The notes beneath the pieces were generated by a model. It was given only the letters and a program-made list of their open reading frames with translations. It was not told the DNA's origin and made no database searches. From Leifsonia sp. Root1293 (lineage in GTDB: Bacteria > Actinomycetota > Actinomycetes > Actinomycetales > Microbacteriaceae), in the NCBI RefSeq assembly GCF_001425325.1, contig NZ_LMEH01000002.1, positions 711,109 to 775,108 of the forward strand: a DNA stretch of 64,000 nucleotides, given 5' to 3'. Position numbers and translations under genes: made by a program. Shown piece after piece: positions 58,353 to 64,000 of the stretch (position 1 is the first letter of the stretch; each line of letters opens with the position of its first letter).

Positions 58353-59471
58353 ATGAAGAAGATCGCTTTGGCAACAGTCGCGGTTGCAGCCGCAGCTGCC
58401 CTCGCGCTGTCGGGCTGCTCGTCCGACCGCGGTGCAAGCACCGGCGGGTCCAGTGAAGCCGCCAAGGGCTTCGCCGCTGACTCGACCATCGGTGTCGCGC
58501 TCCCCGACAAGACCTCGGAGAACTGGGTTCTCGCCGGAAGCCTGTTCGAGAACGGCCTGAAGGACGCCGGCTACAAGGGCGACGTGCAGTACGCACCCGC
58601 CAGCAACACCGTCGCCGAGCAGCAGAACCAGATCTCGGCCATGGTCACCAACGGCGCGAAGGTCATCGTCATCGGCGCGAAGGACGGCAAGCAGCTCGGA
58701 ACGCAGCTGCAGCAGGCTGCCGACGCCGGCGTCAAGATCATCGCGTACGACCGCCTCATCGAGAACACGCCGAACGTCGACTACTACGTCGCGTTCGACA
58801 ACTTCAAGGTCGGCCAGCTCCAGGGCCAGGCTCTCCTCGAGGGTCTCGAGAAGCGCTCGGGTCACGCTGCCCCGTGGAACATCGAGCTTTTCTCGGGCTC
58901 GCCCGACGACGCCAACGCCGCCGTGTTCTTCAACGGTGCGATGGACGTGCTCCAGCCGAAGATCGACGACGGAACCCTCGTCGTCAAGTCGGGCCAGACC
59001 GATGTCGCCCAGACCGCGACCCAGGGCTGGAAGGCTGAGAACGCCCAGAGCCGCATGGACTCGCTGCTGACCTCGAACTACTCGAGCGACGCCATCGACG
59101 GTGTCCTGTCCCCGAACGACACGCTGGCTCGCGCCATCATCACGTCGACCAAGCAGGCCGGCAAGGACATCTCGAAGGTCACCGTCACCGGTCAGGACTC
59201 CGAGGTCGAGTCGGTCAAGTCGATCATGGCTGGAGAGCAGTACTCCACGATCAACAAGGACACCACCCTCCTGGTGGAGCAGACGATCAAGATGATCGGC
59301 GAGCTCCAGAAGGGCGACGAGGCCGAGGTCAACGACACCGAGCAGTACGACAACGGCGAGAAGGTCGTTCCCGCTTACCTGCTCGCTCCGGTCATCGTGA
59401 CCAAGGACAACGCAGCCGAGGCGTACAAGAACAACCCCAACCTCCTCGAGATCGTGAACGCCGCTTCCTAA
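58353..59471 (+). CDS. chvE: ChvE-type monosaccharide-binding lipoprotein
   Basis: 372 residues from the ATG at 58353 (a GTG 9 bp earlier is in frame but less likely). The signal peptide has a lipobox (LALSGC). The body is the ChvE fold: TIGVALPDKTSENWVLAGSL, VIVIGAKDGKQLGTQLQQAA, DGVLSPNDTLARAIITSTKQ. ChvE-type proteins bind several aldoses including L-arabinose. It completes the importer with the two preceding genes and is followed by a terminator. Confidence 0.92.
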   Translation: MKKIALATVAVAAAAALALSGCSSDRGASTGGSSEAAKGFAADSTIGVALPDKTSENWVLAGSLFENGLKDAGYKGDVQYAPASNTVAEQQNQISAMVTNGAKVIVIGAKDGKQLGTQLQQAADAGVKIIAYDRLIENTPNVDYYVAFDNFKVGQLQGQALLEGLEKRSGHAAPWNIELFSGSPDDANAAVFFNGAMDVLQPKIDDGTLVVKSGQTDVAQTATQGWKAENAQSRMDSLLTSNYSSDAIDGVLSPNDTLARAIITSTKQAGKDISKVTVTGQDSEVESVKSIMAGEQYSTINKDTTLLVEQTIKMIGELQKGDEAEVNDTEQYDNGEKVVPAYLLAPVIVTKDNAAEAYKNNPNLLEIVNAAS

Positions 59472-59489
59472 GCAGCGCTCCCGCGTCAC

Positions 59490-59525
59490 GAACGGCCCTC
59501 GCTCCCTCGGGAGCGGGGGCCGTTC
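59490..59525 (+). terminator. Terminator hairpin after the importer operon
   Basis: GAACGGCCCTCGCTCC (59490-59505) pairs with GGAGCGGGGGCCGTTC (59510-59525) with one mismatch and a short loop. There is no long T run, but the stem is very stable and lies 18 bp after the stop. Confidence 0.75.
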
Positions 59526-59602
59526 CGCGTTCCCGACGTACCCCTCTTAATGCGCGCGCAGGTCACAGCTTGATCACGGTGCACGATCGAGACCTGAACC
59601 AC

Positions 59603-59656
59603 TTGCATTCCGCCCGTTCGTTAGCGCTAACATGGACGAAGGCTGTTAGCGCTAAC
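59603..59656 (+). promoter_or_regulatory. ara operon promoter with two LacI-type operators
   Basis: GTTAGCGCTAAC occurs twice as a perfect 12-bp palindrome (59620-59631 and 59645-59656), 25 bp apart. A tentative -10 TAACAT (59628-59633) overlaps the first copy, with TTGCAT (59603-59608) upstream at a long 19-bp spacing. The central GC and form are typical of LacI/GalR-family sites. Confidence 0.75.
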
Positions 59657-59724
59657 GACGCGGCGGCTCCGACGCCGCCGTCCCGTGGTGCGTCGGTGAG
59701 CATCACGACGAAGGAGTTGCCACG

Positions 59725-60465
59725 GTGGCATCAGCATCCGGCCAGGAGAGCATCACGCGCTCCGTCTTCACCGCCGAGATCGAAGCAGCCATCGAGCAGG
59801 TGCGTTCCGACGTCGCCTCCCTGCACTCCGAACTCACGCGCTACGGCCTCATCGTCTGGACCGGCGGCAACGTGTCGGGCCGTGTTCCCGGAGCAGACCT
59901 CTTCGTCATCAAGCCGTCGGGCGTCTCCTACGACGACCTCGCCCCCGAGAACATGATCCTCTGCGACCTCGACGGAACCGTGATCGCCGGCACCCCGGGC
60001 TCGGATCGCAGCCCGTCCAGCGACACCGCGGCGCACGCCTACGTCTACCGCAACATGCCCGAGGTCGGTGGAGTCGTGCACACCCATTCCACGTTCGCCG
60101 TGGCCTGGGCCGCACGCAACGAGGAGATCCCGTGCGTGATCACGGCGATGGCCGACGAGTTCGGCGGACCCATCCCCGTCGGCCCGTTCGCGATCATCGG
60201 CGACGACTCGATCGGCCGCGGCATCGTCGAGACCCTCTCCGGTCATCGCTCCCGCGCCGTGCTCATGGCGAACCACGGCCCGTTCACCATCGGCACCGAC
60301 GCGAAGGACGCCGTGAAGGCTGCCGTCATGGTCGAGGACGTCGCCCGCACCGTGCACTACGCCCGTGAGGCCGGACCTCTCGTCCCCATCCCGCAAGAGG
60401 CCATCGACCGCCTCTTCGACCGCTACCAGAACGTCTACGGGCAGTCGGGGGATGCACGCCGATGA
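59725..60465 (+). CDS. araD: L-ribulose-5-phosphate 4-epimerase
   Basis: 246 residues, class II aldolase/epimerase fold. It converts L-ribulose 5-phosphate to D-xylulose 5-phosphate, the last step of the arabinose route. Zinc-binding His residues appear in GVVHTHSTFAVAWA and in AVLMANHGPFTIG; the phosphate loop is WTGGNVSGRVPGADLFVIKP. The start is the GTG at 59725, with AAGGAG 8 bp upstream. It overlaps araB (ATGA, 60462-60465). Confidence 0.93.
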   Translation: MASASGQESITRSVFTAEIEAAIEQVRSDVASLHSELTRYGLIVWTGGNVSGRVPGADLFVIKPSGVSYDDLAPENMILCDLDGTVIAGTPGSDRSPSSDTAAHAYVYRNMPEVGGVVHTHSTFAVAWAARNEEIPCVITAMADEFGGPIPVGPFAIIGDDSIGRGIVETLSGHRSRAVLMANHGPFTIGTDAKDAVKAAVMVEDVARTVHYAREAGPLVPIPQEAIDRLFDRYQNVYGQSGDARR

Positions 60466-62108
60466 GCGACGACATGAGCACCACGGATGCCGCCCGCGCG
60501 GCCATCCTCGACGGACGCACCTCTCTCGGCATCGAGTTCGGTTCGACCCGCATCAAGGCCTGCCTCATCGGCGAGGACCCGAGCGATGTGCTGGCCGTCG
60601 GCAGTCACGAGTGGGAGAACCAGTTCGTCGACCGCGTCTGGACCTACTCCCTCGACGCCGTCTGGGAGGGACTCCAGGCGGCCTACGTTGATCTCGTCGC
60701 TCAGGTGCGCAGCAACCACGGAGTCGAGCCGGCGACCTACGGCGCCATCGGCGTCTCGGCGATGATGCACGGCTACCTCGCCTTCGACGCCTCCGACGAG
60801 CTGCTGGTGCCGTTCCGCACCTGGCGCAACACCTCGACGGGTCCGGCGGCCGCCGAGCTCAGCGAGAGCTTCGGCGTGAACATCCCGCTGCGCTGGTCGA
60901 TCGCCCACCTGCACCAGGCCGTGATCGACGAGGAGGCCCACGTCGCCGACGTCGCCTTCTTCACCACCCTCGCCGGCTACGTGCACTGGAGGCTCACGGG
61001 CCGCAAGGTCATCGGGGTCGGCGACGCCTCCGGCATGTTCCCGATCGACTCGGCGACCTCCGACTACGACGCCGACCTCGTGGCGATCTACGACGGCCTG
61101 GTCGCCGACCGTGCACCAGCACTCCGCGTCGCAGAACTGCTGCCCGCTGTTCTCGTCGCCGGCGAGGCCGCTGGAACGCTCACCGTCGACGGCGCCGCGC
61201 TCCTCGACCCCTCGGGTGCCCTGCAGGCCGGCATCCCGCTCTGCCCGCCCGAGGGCGATGCCGGCACCGGCATGGTGGCCACGAACTCGGTCGCACCGCG
61301 CACGGGCAACGTGAGCGCCGGCACCAGCATCTTCGCCATGGTCGTGCTCGAGGCCCCACTGGCTCAGGTGCACCACGAGCTCGACCTCGTCACCACGCCG
61401 GCCGGCGACCCCGTCGCCATGGTGCACTGCAACAACGGTGCCAGCGAGCTCGCAGCCTGGGTGAGCATGTTCTCCCGCTTCGCTGCCGCATCCGGAACCC
61501 CGGTCGACACCGATGCCGCCTTCGGCGTGCTGCTGCGCGAAGCCCTCGACGGAGAGGCGGATGCCGGCGGCATCATCGCCTACAACCACCTCGCCGGCGA
61601 GCCGATCGCCGGCCTCACCGAGGGCCGCCCCCTCGTCGTGCGCACCCCCGACAGCAGGCTCACTCTGGCGAACTTCATGCGCGCGCAGGTCTACGGCGTC
61701 TACGGCACCCTCAGCCTCGGCATGCGCGTGCTCGCCGACGAGGGCGTCTCGATCGACCGCATGTTCGCGCACGGAGGCATCTTCCGCACGGCGGGGGTCG
61801 CCCAGCGGCTGCTCGCCGGTGCGCTCGACGCTCCCGTCGCCGTCGGTGAGACCGCCAGCGAGGGCGGCGCGTGGGGCATCGCGGTGCTGGCGTCGTACCT
61901 GGCAGAGCAGTCGCGTGCCGCATCCGGAACCGGCTCGGCAACCGGCTCTGCAACCGACCTCGGCACCTACCTGAACGAGCGCGTCTTCGCCGACGCCGGG
62001 TTCGACACCGTCGCTCCCGTCGCAGAAGACGTCGCCGGCTTCGCCGCCTTCCTCGACCGCTATCGCGCCGGCCTCGCCGCAGAGGCCGCCGCCGTGCAGG
62101 CGCTCTGA
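60462..62108 (+). CDS. araB: L-ribulokinase (FGGY family)
   Basis: 548 residues. It phosphorylates L-ribulose with ATP. The FGGY fold shows the first phosphate loop ([17 protein letters not shown]), the second ([13 protein letters not shown]) and the adenosine region ([20 protein letters not shown], then [12 protein letters not shown]). Identity as ribulokinase rests on its place between araD and araA and on its length near that of AraB. It overlaps araD and lies 58 bp before araA. Confidence 0.9.
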   Translation: MSDDMSTTDAARAAILDGRTSLGIEFGSTRIKACLIGEDPSDVLAVGSHEWENQFVDRVWTYSLDAVWEGLQAAYVDLVAQVRSNHGVEPATYGAIGVSAMMHGYLAFDASDELLVPFRTWRNTSTGPAAAELSESFGVNIPLRWSIAHLHQAVIDEEAHVADVAFFTTLAGYVHWRLTGRKVIGVGDASGMFPIDSATSDYDADLVAIYDGLVADRAPALRVAELLPAVLVAGEAAGTLTVDGAALLDPSGALQAGIPLCPPEGDAGTGMVATNSVAPRTGNVSAGTSIFAMVVLEAPLAQVHHELDLVTTPAGDPVAMVHCNNGASELAAWVSMFSRFAAASGTPVDTDAAFGVLLREALDGEADAGGIIAYNHLAGEPIAGLTEGRPLVVRTPDSRLTLANFMRAQVYGVYGTLSLGMRVLADEGVSIDRMFAHGGIFRTAGVAQRLLAGALDAPVAVGETASEGGAWGIAVLASYLAEQSRAASGTGSATGSATDLGTYLNERVFADAGFDTVAPVAEDVAGFAAFLDRYRAGLAAEAAAVQAL

Positions 62109-62166
62109 CCGAGCGACCGACCACGCACCGACAACCGACACCGACCACTCACCTGGAGACCAGCAC

Positions 62167-63681
62167 ATGACCCGCACCACCCTCACCACCTCGCTCGAGC
62201 ACTACGAGGTCTGGTTCCTCACCGGAAGCCAGGGCCTGTACGGCGAGGAGACGCTGCGTCAGGTGGCCGAGCAGTCGCGCGCCATCTCCGACGAGCTGGG
62301 TGGCGGCGTGCCGGTGAAGGTCGTCTGGAAGCCGGTGCTCACCGATTCCGACAGCATCCGTCGCACGGCCCTCGAGGTGAATGCGGCAGACAACGTGATC
62401 GGCGTCATCGCGTGGATGCACACGTTCAGCCCCGCGAAGATGTGGATCGCCGGCCTCGACGCGCTGCAGAAGCCGCTGCTGCACCTGCACACGCAGGCCA
62501 ACGTCGAGCTGCCGTGGGGCGAGATCGACTTCGACTTCATGAACCTCAACCAGGCCGCGCACGGCGACCGCGAGTTCGGCTACATCCAGACCCGCCTGGG
62601 CATCGCCCGCAAGACCGTCGTCGGCCACGTGTCGAACCCGGCCGTGCAGCAGCAGGTCGAGACCTGGCAGCGCGCGGCGGCCGGCTGGGCGGCATCGCGC
62701 ACCCTGAAGCTCGCCCGCTTCGGCGACAACATGCGCTACGTCGCCGTGACCGAGGGTGACAAGACCGAGGCCGAGCTGCGGTTCGGCGTTCAGGTCAACA
62801 CCTGGGGAGTCAACGAGCTGGCGGATGCCGTCGCCGCGGCATCCGAGGCCGACATCGACGCGCTCGTGGCCGAGTACGAAGAGCTCTACGACGTCGTTCC
62901 CGAGCTGCGTGCAGACGGCGACCGCCACCAGAGCCTGCGCGACGGTGCCGCGATCGAGATCGGGCTGCGCTCGTTCCTCGAGGAGGGCGGCTTCGGCGCC
63001 TTCACCACGAGCTTCGAGGACCTGGGCGCACTCAAGCAGCTGCCCGGCCTCGCCGTGCAGCGCCTGATGGCCGAGGGCTACGGCTTCGGTGCAGAGGGCG
63101 ACTGGAAGACAGCCATTCTGGTGCGCGTCGCGAACGTGATGGGCTCCGGCCTTCCCGGTGGCGCGAGCCTCATGGAGGACTACACCTACGACCTCGTTCC
63201 GGGCAACGAGCGCATCCTCGGCGCCCACATGCTCGAGGTGTCGCCGTCTCTCACGACGTCGAAGCCCACGCTGGAGATCCACCCGCTCGGCATCGGAGGC
63301 AAGGACGACCCCGTGCGCCTGGTCTTCACGGCCGACCCCGGCCCCGCCGTCGTCGTGGCGCTCTCCGACATGCGCGACCGCTTCCGCCTCACGGCGAACG
63401 TCGTCGAGAACGTGTCGGCTCCCGAGCTGCCGAAGCTGCCCGTCGGACGCGCCGTCTGGAAGCCGGCTCCCGACTTCGCCACGAGTGCCGCATGCTGGCT
63501 CACCGCCGGCGCAGCGCACCACACAGTCATGTCGACAGCCGTCAGCGTCGACGTGTTCCGAGATTTCGCCGAGATCGCTCGCACCGAGCTTCTCGTGATC
63601 GATGAGACCACCACCCAGCGCGACTTCGCGCGGGAGGTGCGCTGGAACCAGGCGTACTACCGTCTGGCACAAGGCCTGTAA
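62167..63681 (+). CDS. araA: L-arabinose isomerase
   Basis: 504 residues, the family's usual size. It converts L-arabinose to L-ribulose with a Mn2+ site. Diagnostic stretches are [20 protein letters not shown] at the N-terminus, [31 protein letters not shown] and the metal/substrate region [10 protein letters not shown] and [25 protein letters not shown] before the ATG gives the ribosome site. It ends the ara operon. Confidence 0.97.
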   Translation: MTRTTLTTSLEHYEVWFLTGSQGLYGEETLRQVAEQSRAISDELGGGVPVKVVWKPVLTDSDSIRRTALEVNAADNVIGVIAWMHTFSPAKMWIAGLDALQKPLLHLHTQANVELPWGEIDFDFMNLNQAAHGDREFGYIQTRLGIARKTVVGHVSNPAVQQQVETWQRAAAGWAASRTLKLARFGDNMRYVAVTEGDKTEAELRFGVQVNTWGVNELADAVAAASEADIDALVAEYEELYDVVPELRADGDRHQSLRDGAAIEIGLRSFLEEGGFGAFTTSFEDLGALKQLPGLAVQRLMAEGYGFGAEGDWKTAILVRVANVMGSGLPGGASLMEDYTYDLVPGNERILGAHMLEVSPSLTTSKPTLEIHPLGIGGKDDPVRLVFTADPGPAVVVALSDMRDRFRLTANVVENVSAPELPKLPVGRAVWKPAPDFATSAACWLTAGAAHHTVMSTAVSVDVFRDFAEIARTELLVIDETTTQRDFAREVRWNQAYYRLAQGL

Positions 63682-63756
63682 ACGCAACACCCAGCACCAA
63701 GAGCACCACACAACTCAACAACCCGCCGCACGGCCATCCGGCCGAACGGCAATCAA

Positions 63757-63786
63757 GATCCGGTGATTCATGGACGACACCGGATC
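63757..63786 (+). terminator. Hairpin after araA
   Basis: GATCCGGTG (63757-63765) pairs perfectly with CACCGGATC (63778-63786) across a 12-base loop, 76 bp after the araA stop. No T tract follows, so it may be an intercistronic stabiliser and not a terminator. Confidence 0.5.
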
Positions 63787-63834
63787 CGCACCTCACCCAG
63801 TGAACAACGGTGTCCATCAGTGAAAGGAAACACA

Positions 63835-64000
63835 GTGAAGACCACCAAGAAGGTTCTTCTCGCAACGCTGGCAGCGGGCTCGATGCTCGCTCTCGCGGCC
63901 TGCTCCGGCGGCGGCGCCGGCGGCGGCGCCACCGAGGGTGCCAAGGGAGACGGCGGCCTCATCGGCGTCGCGATGCCCACCAAGAGCTCCGAGCGCTGGA
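63835..64000 (+). CDS. Sugar-binding lipoprotein, N-terminal part (3' truncated by window edge)
   Basis: The first 55 codons of a binding protein from a GTG with AAAGGA 7 bp upstream. The signal peptide ends in a lipobox (LALAAC), followed by a Gly/Ala linker and GGLIGVAMPTKSSERW, which matches the first strand of ChvE-type sugar-binding proteins. It is a second binding protein close to the ara genes and probably begins another importer operon. Confidence 0.85.
   Translation, partial: MKTTKKVLLATLAAGSMLALAACSGGGAGGGATEGAKGDGGLIGVAMPTKSSERW

Noticed and set aside
1-64000. tRNA or rRNA genes, insertion sequences, prophage
   Set aside because: None was recognised on either strand; intergenic gaps are filled by repeats, leaders and promoters.

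Overview
The window is GC-rich chromosomal DNA from an actinobacterium, most likely a member of the Microbacteriaceae. The reasons are the codon usage (frequent GCATCC and GGATGC), many ATGA/TGATG stop-start overlaps, an ESX-type (type VII) secretion locus with WXG100-like proteins, leaderless genes with a TANNNT -10 box directly before the start codon, and several families of short intergenic palindromic repeats. I see no rRNA, tRNA, CRISPR array, transposase or prophage block. Both ends are cut inside genes.

Layout. (1) 1-11970: type VII secretion. A tightly coupled plus-strand run holds mycosin protease (5' cut), a Gly-rich WXG protein, EccD, an RDD-FHA membrane protein and a three-ATPase EccC. 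A convergent minus-strand set holds a WXG100 protein, a lipoprotein, a small hypothetical protein, a large WXG membrane protein and a small membrane protein. A second secretion-related cassette lies at 28172-30366 (YbaB-like protein, EspC-like protein, WXG membrane protein, small membrane protein). (2) 11967-14672: quinone oxidoreductase, alpha/beta hydrolase and a stand-alone YqaJ-type nuclease, with an elaborate repeat cluster between the first two. (3) 14994-24307: a ROK regulator diverging from a sugar or polyol operon (Gfo/Idh/MocA dehydrogenase, RbsA-like ATPase, two RbsC-like permeases, binding protein, two TIM-barrel epimerase/isomerases). (4) 24667-27840: pentapeptide-repeat protein and an OmpR/HK two-component pair. 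(5) 30367-36520: an MFS exporter operon with two paralogous MarR regulators and a well-resolved promoter/operator, the rplJ-rplL ribosomal operon with an L10 leader, and a second MarR-MFS pair. (6) 36622-41320: LacI regulator diverging from an alpha-glucoside-type ABC importer that lacks its own ATPase. (7) 41466-53934: ABC exporter, DUF305/DUF3105 pair, cbs-metB (reverse transsulfuration), two tandem NTF2-like proteins, amino-acid permease plus cyclase, aldo/keto reductase, MFS transporter. (8) 54103-64000: LacI regulator, MmsAB-ChvE-type monosaccharide importer, L-arabinose catabolic genes araD-araB-araA behind twin LacI-type operators, and the start of another sugar-binding lipoprotein.

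The most interesting element is in front of cbs. An apparently leaderless 10-codon reading frame contains two consecutive cysteine codons, and the sequence across those codons is perfectly complementary over 9 bases to the bases just before the cbs start codon. This predicts cysteine-responsive translational attenuation of a cysteine-producing pathway. Other notable points are three families of dispersed palindromic repeats, one supplying the stop codon of a histidine kinase and another apparently supplying the N-terminus of an MFS transporter; a dense 19-bp/34-bp repeat cluster; and several operator-promoter arrangements legible at base resolution.
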